DNA of 64,000 nt, taken from NCBI GenBank assembly GCA_964247055.1, contig OZ176051.1, forward strand, positions 7,068,001-7,132,000, given 5' to 3'. The notes under the pieces are model-generated. The model was given only the letters and a program-made list of their open reading frames with translations. It was not told the DNA's origin and searched no databases. Below are positions 12,606 through 25,748 of this stretch, piece after piece (position 1 is the first letter of the stretch; every line of letters starts with the position of its first letter). Source of the DNA: Paragordius varius. Its lineage: Eukaryota; Nematomorpha. The translations under genes and the position numbers were made by a program.

Positions 12606-13760
12606 AAAAATCACCATTATAACCCTGATATATTTTTCTATCAGAATATATTATTTCTTAGGATTATTTTTTGTAAATACTGTGTATATTAGTGATTTCC
12701 AACGAGATAGCATTTCTAATAACCATAATCATTTGTTTAACTAATGGGCTTCATATTTGTTTAAAGCCTCTTAAATTGAATTTTCTTATTGCAAATAAAA
12801 ATTATTTTAAGTGAGTATTAGTCATCACTCAAGATACAACGGTTCAAATATTAGAAGAATGATGAGTTTCAAATTTTACGGTTAAATTTGCCAAAAAGCC
12901 TTTTTATAAAAAAAAGCTTCGATAATTTTGGCATATTTACAATTGGTTTGGGTAGGTTTTTTAAAAAATCTTTTTATGTTTTTCTTTTGAATACGAATCT
13001 CAATATTACTATGTGTTTTTAAATTCGTAACCATCATATTGGGCTCAAATAAAGTTTTCCATGGTCATAACCAATCCTGATACAAATAGTGTTTTTGGAT
13101 CTTTCATTAATTTTTACAGTCAAAATTGTATGCAGACAAATGGGCGAAACAATAAGAAAAATGTTTCATACAAAGAGATCCATTCTATTTACCTTGTTTT
13201 TAAATGTAGGATCAATAGCACCCTCAATATATATTTACAAATTGTAATTTGTAGAAAAAATTAAGTTTTGAAAAAGTGTTGCTGTCGATTTAACTATAAT
13301 TTTGTTTTGATGTTAAAGTTTTGTCTGTATAATTATTGTACTGATTTTAACTAGCCATAAAATATGTTTATTGCTGCAAATCTTTGCATTTATGCTCTTG
13401 AAATATGCAGTCCACACCGGTCTGGCCCAAATTATAATAGTAACCTCATAGTGTCAACCATAAATATTAAATTAAACTTTTAGCAAAATTTTTTTAATGG
13501 ACATTCGTTAAAATTAACGGATAAGAATGCGCGAAGGACTGTTAATTTATTTGTAATTAGGGTTATTCAAAAATCAGTTTTTAAAAAAATCTTATACATT
13601 TTTTTACAATTTTTCAGCTTATTTACTCAAAAAATCAAATCATCAATCAATTATAATAAAAGATTGAACATTATTTTTAAAACTATTTTAATTTGACCCG
13701 GCTGATACAACATTTCTACCGTATAAATATGGTCCAAATACATTATTATCCAGACCTATT
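12606..13760. other. intergenic, nothing recognised
   Basis: AT-rich sequence between the long palindrome and the foldback element. The short plus-strand open frame at 13061-13264 has no recognisable similarity or splice context and is not called. Confidence 0.5.
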
Positions 13761-13763
13761 GTA

Positions 13764-15160
13764 TATACCATTTTTCATGCAAAAACATCATTTTTTCAAC
13801 CAAATGCAACATTTTTTCAACCAAACGCAACATTTTTTCAAACGCAACATTTTTTCAAGCAAAGACATCATTTTTTCAAGCAAACGCAACATTTTTTCAA
13901 GCAGACGCAACATTTTTTCAAGCAAACACATTTTTTCATCCAAACGCAACATTTTTTCATCCAAACGCAACATTTTTTCAACCAAAGACAACATTTTTTC
14001 AAGCAAAAACAACAATTTTTTAAAAATTAAAAACCATTTTTTTTATTTTAAGACATATTAAATTTAAAGTTAATGGAAATTAATTTTAGCGTAGAATTAT
14101 GATTTTTATTATTTTATCATAAATATGTGATGGTATGATTGATTTTCAAACAAAATTTTGCCCATAATTGCATTATTTATATTATTTTATTCTTTTACAA
14201 CTTTAGTTTAACCTTATCAGTCCATACATTTTGCGCTTCAAAATTGTCCTTGAAAATTTAAAGTTGGTCCTAGAACACTTCAATTTGGTCCTTCAATATT
14301 TTAATTTTGATTCTAACTTTTATTAATCAAGCAATATTATATTCATCTATCCTATCATTAACCTATTTTCTTTATTTCCTAAACTTTTAAGGGAATACCA
14401 TTTCTTTCATAAGAACCATCTTTCAATATTATTTTTTATAAAAAATTTAACATTATTAAACATCTAGGATTTGTGGGTTATTAATCGTAATATTTAGTTT
14501 AAAACATCAATAAGTTAATAATATTGATTTAAAGAAAATTAGTTCGAAACAAATAAAGATGTTTTTACTATAAAAATATTATTTTTGATTCAAATACTAA
14601 TAAATAAAGATATTAGTTTAAATTAAAAAAAATAGATAATTACATACGAAAATAACGATTGTTTGCAAAAAAATGAAAGAAACTTTAAACAAGACACTCT
14701 TAAAGCGCAAGTTGTATTTATTGATTTAGTGAAACTGTTGTAAAAGAAAAAATATAATATAAATAATGCAATTATGGGCAAAATTTTGTTTGAAGATCAA
14801 TCATACCATCACATATTTATGATAAAATAATAAAAATCATAATTCTACGCTAAAATTAATTTCCATTAACTTTAAATTTAATATGTCTTAAAATAAAAAA
14901 ATGGTTTTTAATTTTTAAAAAATTGTTGTTTTTGCTTGAAAAAATGTTGTCTTTGGTTGAAAAAATGTTGCGTTTGGATGAAAAAATGTTGCGTTTGCTT
15001 GAAAAAATGTTGCGTTTGCTTGAAAAAATGTTGCGTTTGCTTGAAAATATGTTGCGTTTGCTTGAAAAAATAATGTCTTTGCTTGAAAAAATGTTGCGTT
15101 TGCTTGAAAAAATGTTGCGTTTGGTTGAAAAAATGATGTTTTTGCATGAAAAATGGTATA
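13764..15160. mobile_element. foldback element with 21-bp tandem repeats in its arms
   Basis: Inverted arms of about 430-440 bp lie at 13764-14205 and 14735-15160, around a loop of about 530 bp. The outer part of each arm is a tandem array of a 21-bp unit (CATTTTTTCAAGCAAACGCAA, with variants). The inner part is unique sequence (for example TTAGCGTAGAATTATGATTT) repeated inverted in the other arm. Tips read TATACCATTTTTCATG and CATGAAAAATGGTATA. The plan matches foldback (FB) transposons described in Drosophila: long inverted repeats built of short tandem repeats. No protein was recognised in the loop. Open frames inside (Phe/Gln/His or Leu/Glu/Lys repeats) are artefacts of the 21-bp periodicity. 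Confidence 0.85.
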
Positions 15161-15679
15161 CAAACGTTTCCATTAATTTTTTTATCAATTTTATTGATAA
15201 TCCGATTCACGCGTTGATTTTCATTTAGTCATATGACCATTTAAAATAATTGCGCTAAAATGGGAATTATACTGTGCTATAAATAAACATGAAATGAAAA
15301 ATAAGGTAACGCTTTCTATTCTAACAGGAATTTCTTTTTGCAATAATTTATTATAACTTTTCTCGATATGAATAATAATTTAAATGTCGAATATATATAA
15401 ATTTGTGAAGTCAATAATTTCGTAACATTTCTTGAATAGCTGGATAAAGGGAACATTGATCTAATTAGAAATGATATATTAAAATATTTAACTTAAAGTT
15501 AACCTAAAACAAAATGTACCCTCATAGTTATCGATGATGTTTTCAGATAAATAATTTAAATTAGTCTCAAACCTAATAAACAATTATTATTAATAAATAT
15601 TTGTGACTAATTAAATAGTTGATGTAATTAATCCCAAACAATTTTGTCAATTATTTTCGAAATAATTTTAGAAAGATCA
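15161..15679. other. 3' flank of MED14, nothing firm
   Basis: Non-coding stretch between the foldback element and the stop codon of MED14 (minus strand). A minus-strand AATAAA (plus-strand TTTATT near 15348) lies about 330 bp past the stop and could serve in polyadenylation, but AT-rich sequence produces such hexamers by chance. Confidence 0.4.
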
Positions 15680-18600
15680 TCAAGGATATAAAAAAAGTTT
15701 TTTACACATACTTGGCATATTATTGTTGTGATATTCTACATAACTACGAAGCGTATTATCTATGTTAGTATACAATGTATGTTGAAGGGGTGTAAATGCG
15801 CTACAATTTTTAAGCATTGGCAAATCAGCCAAATGCGTTACATTGTGAGTCATGTCATAGAAAATTGGTATGACAATTTTAGTTGATTGTGAGGTTGGTG
15901 TATTACCCGTTAAGATATATTCGGTTCTAGAAACTTCCATCTAAAATATAAAAAAGTCATACAGTAAAAATTTAAATTAGAGACAGTAAAAAATAAAATT
16001 TAAATTTTTTTAAAAAGAAACATTTTAACTTGGAGATCTTATCGTTTTGGGTCGCGAAATAGGGATTGATTAGTATACACAAAATAAAAATTGTAATTAT
16101 ATGATTTATATGGAGAAATTAAGATTATTTTCTCTAAAAAATATATATTTGTCTATAGTTTTTACGTTTTGTCTGCATATCAATTTTTAGTCTATTTTTT
16201 TACCAAATTAAATTGCATCCTATAATATATATATTATATATTACCAGGAAAAACATCTTTCCATTCTTTATTCGGAGAGCGGAAGTCCCCACCGGAGCAA
16301 AGAGTGGAAGGTTCGGTTTTATCGTTAAATTCATGACAAAGTTTGAGCTACAATCTTTGATAGTATTGTGAGGTATTGTGTTTTTAACATTATTATTAAT
16401 ATTAACAGTGTTGGAGGCAGAATAATTACCATAAGAAAGTGTCCCGTACTTACTATCGTATATATTGGTATCAAGTTCAACCAATTTCAAATAATCCAAA
16501 AGTAAATTGATCGGACAACTAGCCAGGAGTGTGACGACAGATTTGATTAAGGATGGAATAACATTTTGCATATTGTTTTGTGGATCATTAATCTATGCAA
16601 ATAGAAATTAAAAATGAAAAGCTGCTAAAATTTGATACCTAATAAGCGGTTAAGAGTTTAGGGTATCGAGAATAAAAGTAGTGAAAATGCCCCATTATAA
16701 CTTAACTAAAGATAAATGAAAAGTTATCCCTTCATAATTTCATTTACACTCTTTTATTTTATAACTAAACTTTAAATGAAATATAATGAACCAAACTAAC
16801 GATAAATATATAAAATACTTCTTCATATTTATAATGAGCTATATATTATAATAAGAACTATACTATAAAAAAATACCCTCTATGGGCATAAAAAATTCTT
16901 TAAACCTCTCTTACGAATATTTATATTTTATATATTAACACAAAAAAGATTTTAATACATAAAAGTTCCAGAATCGTTGAAGGATACCATCATAGTAAAC
17001 GTCTAAATTAGTATTCAATTTGATTTTATCTATATTGCGATTATCATCAAGACTCAGAACAAATGATATGTTATTGATTAAGCTTTTAGCCGAGATAATG
17101 AGATTTTCATTGCTTGCATCATTGGAGTATAAAGGAAAGGTTGTTTTTGACGTAAATTTTGACCAATTAACATTCATATTGTTCTTAAAAAAGTTTGTTT
17201 TAAATAAATTAAGAAATATAATAAAATAATCTAATGTGAAATATAAAAAAGTAATTTTAAAAAAGTAAAATACCTCGTTTTCCATCGTCGTACAAAAGAT
17301 ATGAGCCATATTATTAATTTCCGAAAATTGTTGAAAAGAATTAAGATGAGTGGGGGAAGATATAGGAAAGCTTTTTAAATAATTTATATTGGCATAAAAG
17401 GATTGACGAACATTTTCAAAGCATTCTGATACAACTACCCCATATTGCCGTATAAAATATTCCTATCATTTTTTTGAATATAATTAATAAAATAAATATT
17501 AAGGACCACATAATACATTAATATAGACCCAAATTATTTTTAAAATAAAAACAATTTGATTTTAAAATATGGCTTCCTTTAACATTTTTTGGTTTGATAT
17601 AAAAAAATATTGAAAATATATTAAGCTGTAAACACATTTTCGAGCTACTTTAACTGTCTTATACTTATTGAATATATTTATTAAAATTTTTCCAAAATGT
17701 ATCTAAACATTAAATCCAATAATTACACCATACACATCAAATTCAACCTTAAATATTTTATTTCACCCTTAACCTTTCCCCATTTCAAATTCACCCAATG
17801 ATGAATATGTGTTTTTGGGTTAATATAACTAATTGTTGATATAAATTTTTTTTATGGTATGGTTTATGATTTTTTTCTGTATTATGTTAGCAAAGATTCA
17901 TTTTTAAAAATATTACATTTATGAGTAATTGATTCTCAAAAACATTAATTATTTTAAGGCTAAATTTGATATGTTTAAGGGTAAATTCGAAGTGTTCAAG
18001 GGTGAATTTGAATTCTTCAAGCAATATAAAGTGTTTAAGGGTGTATTCGAAATGTTCAAGGGTGTATTTGAAATATTCAAGGGTAATTATACTAAATGAT
18101 ATATACCTTAAAAAATAGCAAAGGTTTTATTTTCATGGTGGACGTAACAGTATCTTGATTAAATTTTAATGGCGTGAGGGTTGATGAATAATAATCGCTA
18201 ATTTTAACGTTAAAATTTAGGGCTTGTTCTAACGTATCCCAGGAGCTTTCATCATACAATTCAATGTTAAGTATAAAACTACAAAAATATATGGTATATA
18301 TATATATGTATGAATTTAAAAATTTTATATTATTTTTAAAACTATAAAAATTGGTTATAAAAATACGTGTTTTTATAGTTGATGTGAATATGGTTGAAAG
18401 AATGAAATAGCATTAAACTTTCCGGTACATTCATATATGGTTCCATGATTTTTGTTTCAAACAAGAGGACTAAACGTTTAAGGTTCTGTTAAAACAAGAT
18501 AATAGAATAAAATAATCAGTGCCATATATATAAAAATAGATGTAATATATATTCAAAAATATAAATAAAATACGGATATAACAACTAATTTTTTACCTAG

Positions 18601-21600
18601 AAACTTCCTAAAAGCGGATTCATTTCTCACTAAGTAAGGTTTTCATATTTAGATTAACCATTACATATTTTAGCTTATATCATTGTTCAAACACGATGCA
18701 TTTTTATTCCCTTAATCTTAATATTTTTTTATCAAGTTACAAATATTTAAAAATAATAAAAAATATATGCTTACTATAAACAAGCGTCCAATAAATTGTT
18801 TGCAATCATCAATATTAGTTGTCAGCTTTTTCGCATGCATTTGAATTAGACGGCGAAGTGAATCATTTACAAACAAGTTGTGATAACAATTTGGATTAGG
18901 CTTTGTAGCTAAATAATTGGAGGTGGTGTGACATGTACATATTATTCCGACATTTATTATGTCAGGCACACAAATATTTTCTTTTGATTCTTTTTTCGCC
19001 GGGATTTGGGTCGAATCTTGACCTAAATTTTTGTTGGGTAAGGGTATCGATGATGAAAAGATGACATTAAATGATAATAAAAGTGTGCATGCCACGGATT
19101 TCGTTTCTTTCGTGCTGGCAGGATTATTCAATAAATTCAACAAAAGTTTTTTATAATTGTAAAAATGAATGCGAGGATACAATTCTTTTGACATTGCAGT
19201 CAGGAGAGCGTTGAAAAACGATAAATTTTGTAAATCTTGATGGAATGCATCCGCAATCCGTTCAAAACTATGGTAGGGAATCGTGAAATATTGCAAATAA
19301 ATATGGTTTTTGAGAGGTGATGTTCTGTATTGAGAAAAACTTAAATCATTTTCTTTTTGAATTACAGAATTCGGATTATCAAATGACAGGTCGGATCGAT
19401 TTTTAACATGTGGTAAATGATCCAATTCTAACATAACGAACCAATATCTTGCAGTTTTACCTTGGAGATATAATTGCGCCTTAACCACTTCATAATTATT
19501 TATATAGTAATGAGTTGAATTATGTTTCCCTAGCACTGTAATGTAGGGCAGTGGTAACAAATTTTTATTGGCAATTTTAGTGCGCGCAAACAAAAGCTGT
19601 AAACTAAATTCAAAAGAGCATGAATTAGTTTTTAAAATATCACTAATCATCCCAGATTTAATTATTCTACTTTCTACGATTTCCATGTTGTAATTATTTT
19701 GCAACAAAGTATTAGCCGGGGACAAATTCGTAAAAGTATGGCTTAATTTAGCCCACAATTCTGACAAAGGGATAAGGGAATCAAATTTGACAATGTCATG
19801 TGGTAAACTGGATACATATTTGATTGCTGCTAATGGTGAATTGGTTTTTTCTAAATAGTAAATTGATAAAACATTTAAAATTGTTAAAGAATGTAATTAT
19901 TTACTTTAAATTTATTATGCATCGGTGATTATTTTTAAAATGAATAAATTAAATACAGATTTAGCATTAAACGTTGAAAATTGTAAGTATACAAATGCCC
20001 TTGTGCATACAATTAGCCCATTAATGCCAATAAAAAAAACGTTATCTAAAAAATAATTAATTTCTTCGATTGAAAAAATTAGTTGCATTATATAAAATTT
20101 TGCATTTAACTAAACTTTAAATCATATCACAAAAATTTATTACTTTGAACAATCGGCATAAGAATTTGATTATCTGTTTTGGAAGTTGTTGTATAATTAT
20201 AGACAAAGAAAGAACGAATAGGATTAGGGATTAAATTGTCCAAACAAATGTGAATAAACTATGATATATAATATAACAAAATAAAAAAAAATATGCAAAA
20301 AATGTCGGAAACTTTTTAAATGAAAATACTTTCAATTAATTACAAAGAGTAACTTTAATAATATACCATATTGTACGATTTATGCCTTGTAAAGTTATAA
20401 AGCAAAATTAAATCATTTCTTTTATCTAGGGTGGCTAATTCAATTTGAGTATTCTTAGTTTTGTCCTTTCGTTCCGTCATATAAAAAGTTCGTAGCAAAG
20501 CTTTATCTTGATTATAATGGTGTAACTCTGTATTGTACGTTAAATCAATGTAAAGTGATAAATGTGATAATCGTTGAGTCAATATATCCATGAATGCATA
20601 ATATTTGAGAGTTTTATGTATTGTAGATATGGTGCTAAGGAGATCATACAATGCATTCAAAGCCCTGCCTTGCCAATCTTTAGTCTGTAAACAGTGTCAA
20701 ATTTAGAGTAAAAAAAATTGGAATTACAAAGGCCAAACGAAACTAAAATACAATTATTTATTGTAAAAAAAACAATTATATTTATTAATAATCATGATTA
20801 ATTTAGTATATCAAGTTAAAGTAAATGGCAAACACGCTTAAATAAATTAACTATTTATTTTTTAAAAATCATTTATACGCGTTTATGCCATTTACTTTAA
20901 CTTGATTTAAAAATGCGTGATTCCTTCCTTTTTTTAATTTAGTATATGTTATGATTTTGAGTTGCAAATAAAGATTAGGATGCCACTTGGTAATACACTA
21001 TGTTACATATTTCACATATTATAAAAGATAGATATGAAAAATAATATTTTAACTATAAAAAAATATTTGTCTTGTAGTTTTTAAAGTTTTTATCATTATA
21101 ATTTTAATTCTGCGTGAATGATATAAAACAATATCTATGTTAACAAAAATATTTTTTCTCTAAACATTAATGTTCATACCATAAAAGTTGGTTCATGCGA
21201 ATAGTATGCATAAAAAAGAAGTGTATCCATTTTGGAATTCAAATCTTTTTGTAGGAGCGGTATTAAATCATGGTACGTATCTGTAGTGTATGCAAGTGGG
21301 TGTATAACTAAATGACCTTGCAATTTATCCACTGTTATATGATATATAGGTTCATCTTTGATGCTGTCAGTTATATGATAATCAAATACCTATTGATAAA
21401 AAATTGTATAATTTAAATATTAGGCTTTTAATAGAGAACATATTTTATATGTAAAGATAATTAAAACATCCTTTTATATATCATATAAACCGTCTACATG
21501 TTCAAAATCTACATATATTTTATAATGTACCTGTCCATCAAAGTTTATTCCCTATTTAAAAACTAAAATAATGTAAGAACAGTGCAAGATTTTCGAGAGA

Positions 21601-24600
21601 CAAGACAATAAATATTAGTTAACAGCAAACATATTTGACATGATCATTAAAGATAAACATAATTTGGTTAATGAGGTGAGAGGCACATCAAATTTATCTC
21701 AAGACAATTTGTATTAAAGATTACAGTAAAGAATTTTAGAAGTTCCAAGATTATAATCCTATATTCAATTTTATAAGGCTTCTATTTAACATCAATTAAA
21801 ACCAGTAAGGCTATTAATAAAACACAAAATAATTAAATTTGACCATGAATACTTAAAAATTGACAATAAAAAACATATAAAACAAATCATTTACGTTGGG
21901 CTAGTCGAATTCATAAAGGTATAAATTAAAATAAATAATCGCACAACCAATAATTAACAAAAAGAAACCATTTAAAAAGGATTGTATATTCCAAAAATAG
22001 TTACGGAGCATTTGATGTTTAATATAAAATACATCCCTTGAATCAAAATAAACCGTTTGAAAATAATTTCAAGGTGATATCATAGTATATATTAACCTTT
22101 AAAACTGGGATTTTTATTGACATACAATTCGTTTGAAAATCGATCCGTATATTTTTAAAACCAAAGCGTTTCTTAGCTAATCGATACGCTATATGTAGAC
22201 CATATAGCTTTTGGATTGTGCGTTGATATATGACATTTTCCAAGATTTGTGATAATGTTTCCTTGGTTATTACATTTTTATCAAGACGATCATTAGTATA
22301 TTCGTTTTCCGGAAGATTTTTTTGCATATTGCATAGTTTTTCATCTAACAAACCAATAAATATATACTATTTACACCTCAAATTTACCCTAAGAATTCAA
22401 TTACACTCTTCAGTTCCAATTCACCCTCTAACAATTAAAAGTCACCCTTAAATATATTATGTGTTTTTATATTTTAATTTTTATATTTTTTTATATTTGA
22501 AAAAAAGTAATTACGTTTAAAAAACTAGGCCATAAAAAATATTTCTTATTAATGATGCAAAACATATAATTACAAGGGTGAATTTGAATTGTAAATAAGG
22601 ATTAGAGTTGTAAATGGGACATTATACACCAAGGTATTATGTTATACAAGAAAATTTTTAGTAATTCTAAAAACTATACCTAATTCTACAATCTTGAGTA
22701 AACCACCAATCTCATCATGATATTGGGTAGGGTAATGTTTAATAACCAGCTCATAATCATCGGTGTCTATGGACCCATTTTTATGTGTAGTATCTTTGTC
22801 ACACCGATCTATCGATATATCCAGGTAATAAGTGAATGGATTAACATAGGCTGTTCGTGATAATTTAGGGTCATTTTCTTTAACGCTAATACCAACATTT
22901 GTCCAATAAGCCAATGAGATGCATTGATTAGGGAGATAGCGTACAATGTTAAAGGGTATGAGATTATCTTGTAGTGCAAATTGCTAAAAGCGCATATGTA
23001 AGGGAAAAATTATTTTAAAATTTTATCTAGACTCGTTGGGTTTTTTTGTAAGGCCACAAATCGGTTCTGAAACCACAATTATGTTTTTGGATATAATCTT
23101 GTTACAAAAATTGTTTAAAATATAATCACTCTATTTTTTAATATTGCCATTATTTTATTTGATATATAAAAGTATAGTTTATGGATTTTACCGAAAATAG
23201 TATCACATATGAGAATTTGATGTTAATATTATATTAGACATTATTGTATCAAAATAATTACCGTAAAATTTCATAAATAGAACGAAAAACCAAAACTGAA
23301 AAACGGTTTCGGCTTGAAAAAAATGATTTAGTCTAAAACTAATATTATTTTAAATCTTGTAAATTTAGCAAACTAAACTTTAAGAATCTTGCATTTATTT
23401 GCATAACTAGGTCATAAAAGTTGGCAAAATCAAAAAAATAGACAACTAAAACTCGTTACTTGCTTTTGTATGGAGAGGAAAAAGCTTTCGATTTTAAGCC
23501 CAAGACAAAATGCATGCAATAATTGAGCTACACTATTCAGCGGTGATATATTACCCAGATCTAAACAATAATAATAATAATATTTAAATTGAGTACAGTA
23601 TGAAGAAAAACACTGGGTCATTATCCCATCATGACGCTAATTTAAAAAAAATATAAAGAATAGGAAAATTTTTGATTAAGATTTAACAAAACTATAAATT
23701 TAATATAATTAAATAATATATAATGAAATTAAACATATTCCACAGATATTTCAAAAATTGAATAAAATCATTAATTTTTTTCGATTATTTTCCATTATCC
23801 GGTGTTCCCAACTTGCGATTATAAAACGAGTGTTTTATAAAAAAATCGTTAAGTGCATGATAATCATCATTTAGTTTATAGGCGCTGATTATTTAAAAAA
23901 ACTCATGAAAAAAATGGAGGTCCACTGTAATTTTATCGTATTTACAGTAAAAAAAAGTTATAAAAGACCTTGGACAAGGGCTAATTTGGTATCAACCAAA
24001 TGTTTCATGTAAATTTGTTGACCTTCATCCAATACATTAGGGATCATATTAAAAGATAGGCATATCCATGGCGAAGTTTTTATTGCTATTATAATGATTG
24101 TTTGAAAAAGCTTTAATAAAGGAATGGTTACAATTTTGGACAATTTTATTATATATATATATTATATTTCCAAACATTATATATAAAACTCAAAATATGC
24201 TAATTGGCGAAAAAATACCATTTATAAAATACCAATTTTACAAATACTTCATTATTAAGATAATGTGGAACATAATTGTATTTTTTTTAAATAAAGAAAT
24301 AAAAGAAAACTTTTTATTCAATAAAATGTGGAATTAAGCCTAATAAAAATATTATCATGTCGAAAAATGTGTATAAATGACTTTAAAATCTAGTGGTAGC
24401 CTATTAAACTAATTTTTTTAGAAATAACTTACTTTGATGTTCATTATCTTCTTTGGTATTCAATTGTAAAGTTAATTCCAACATGTAACGATCTGCCTCA
24501 TTCCATAACCGTAATTTTCCATTGCCTAAAATGAAAAATGCAATGCATAAAATTATTATAAATGAATGGTCGCTTTGTTACAGAACCATTAATACACAAC

Positions 24601-25639
24601 AAAATAAAAGTCAATTTATTTATATGATAATATAAGTGCCTTTTACGATTCCAATATATAACTACATAACTATGAATAAAAACACAATTAAATGATACCA
24701 AATTTTATATTAATCATCCAAAAATGAGATAATTTAAATTTTCCATATAATAAATTAATTTATTTAATATTAAAAGAGTTAAATTTATATTAATATGCCT
24801 AATTAACAAGTTCACCGAGCTATTGCAAATATCAGTCGTTTAAATTTAACCACAATCAAAAAATATTGGATATTACTGCTAATAAAACAACTATACTTAT
24901 AATTTAGCCCTTATACATGAGTGCACATAAAATAAAATCTCATAACTTTATTATATACATAAATAATATGAAATTGTTGTTTGCTATTTAAAAATTGTAA
25001 TGCAATAAAAAATACCGAAAGATTTAACAGCGAATAATTTGGGTAAACCATCGGTTAAAAGTTTGCAATTAATGTAAAAATTGAGTTGTTTATTTAGGAA
25101 TGCACGTTCTGCAACTGTAAGTGTAGGGATCGAACATGTTTTATCCTGAAAATAATTTATATATTTACCCTAACTACATTAGGTATATGAATATATTTTC
25201 CTTCAGTTATCACGTTAACGGCTTCAAATATACGATATTTATTTAATCTATATTACATATATTAATTAAGTACCGAGCATTATACAAAGTCTCACGCGAA
25301 AGAATAGATAAAAAATCTGCGCTATCAATAAATATTCTAGATTGATTCTCAATGAATTCCAAAATTTTCTGCAATAAAAATATAATGCAACTCTATATTT
25401 TTTGTCATATTCATAATTTTCAGCCCATTCAATAATTTTTAATAAACGAATATATGTTTTGCGTGCATTATCAGCAAAAAATAGAATGTCCATTTTTCTA
25501 TGAATATTTTGTACGTAAAAATATACCGTTCAAAATCATTTTTTCTCAATAAAATTTCAGACAAAACCGATATATCTTGATAGGTTTTTTGGATGTTGAA
25601 ATCCAATAACATTTGCAAGGAAATCGTTTTTTGTTCCAT
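15680..25639 (-). CDS. MED14: Mediator complex subunit 14 (MED14/RGR1), complete, 21 exons
   Basis: Scaffold of the nuclear Mediator complex, linking its modules and passing activator signals to RNA polymerase II. Exons: 25639-25527, 25497-25392, 25368-25274, 25247-25169, 25145-25016, 24525-24433, 24085-23969, 23560-23460, 22983-22680, 22344-22097, 21551-21498, 21389-21180, 20684-20367, 20258-20144, 19850-18775, 18485-18367, 18278-18107, 17462-17274, 17183-16959, 16592-16245, 15940-15680. These sum to 4473 nt, about 1490 aa; human MED14 is 1454. The N-terminus has QKTYQDISVLSEILLRKNDF, matching human HRTYSELMVLTDLLPRKSDV. Exon 15 has YPRIHFYNYKKLLLNL, and the C-terminus has IVIPIFYDMTHNVTHLADLP (human IIVPIIYDMASGTTQQADIP). 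All 20 junctions are GT-AG and in phase. The first four introns are 29, 23, 26 and 23 nt. The ATG sits 2 nt after a CAG acceptor-like site. The last exon is read to its stop at 15680; a further small 3' exon is possible because GTATGT occurs near the end. Confidence 0.95.
17735..18090. repeat. palindromic foldback element with tandem-repeat arms, copy 2 (MED14 intron 17)
   Basis: The left part carries ATTCAACCTT and AAATTCACCC units and the right part AAGGGTGAATTTGAA and AAGGGTGTATTCGAAATG units in inverted sense, around a spacer of about 150 bp. It has the same design as the elements at 678-991 and 22367-22617 but is more diverged. It occupies most of the 644-nt intron. Confidence 0.7.
20811..20904. 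repeat. 94-bp hairpin-forming inverted repeat (MED14 intron 12)
   Basis: TCAAGTTAAAGTAAATGGCA at 20811-20830 is repeated as its exact complement, TGCCATTTACTTTAACTTGA, at 20885-20904, and pairing extends imperfectly inward. It is probably a tiny MITE. A hairpin RNA is conceivable, but nothing else supports it. Confidence 0.7.
22367..22617. repeat. palindromic foldback element with tandem-repeat arms, copy 3 (MED14 intron 9)
   Basis: The left arm has CAATTCACCCT, ATTACACTCTT and GTCACCCTT units. The right arm has ACAAGGGTGAATTTGAATTG followed by TAAATGG. It is the third member of the family at 678-991 and 17735-18090, and again fills most of the intron. Confidence 0.7.
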
Positions 25640-25748
25640 CCCTGCACAAAAAATATTTATATAACCATGCTTTATTACCGAAAAATGTTTAACCAACTGT
25701 TTTATACCTGTGACCAATAACAAAGGTTGCTATGTGGTCTCATGATAT
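25640..25748. promoter_or_regulatory. compact bidirectional intergenic region, MED14 / neuroligin-like
   Basis: Only 109 bp separate the MED14 ATG (minus, 25639) from the neuroligin-like ATG (plus, 25749). Both transcripts must start in or beyond this space. On the minus strand a T-rich run ending GTGCAG stops 2 nt before the MED14 ATG, as expected for a splice or trans-splice acceptor. No TATA arrangement stands out. The promoter role is inferred from geometry. Confidence 0.55.

Noticed and set aside
13788-15228. Open frames on both strands rich in Phe-Phe-Lys/Gln or Leu-Glu-Lys-Met repeats; also a CRISPR-like look of regular spacing
   Set aside because: They arise from the 21-bp tandem repeat of the foldback arms. 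21 is a multiple of 3, so all frames stay open. There are no unique spacers, so it is not a CRISPR array.
16201-16225. Possible acceptor at 16223 giving a tiny MED14 exon after 16245
   Set aside because: It would run into a stop after three codons, whereas the exon at 15940 continues the conserved C-terminus in phase.
24098-24337. Plus-strand frame beginning with a hydrophobic stretch, considered as a first exon of the neuroligin-like gene
   Set aside because: It overlaps MED14 exon 7 in antisense, and a better start with a phase-matched 24-nt intron exists at 25749.
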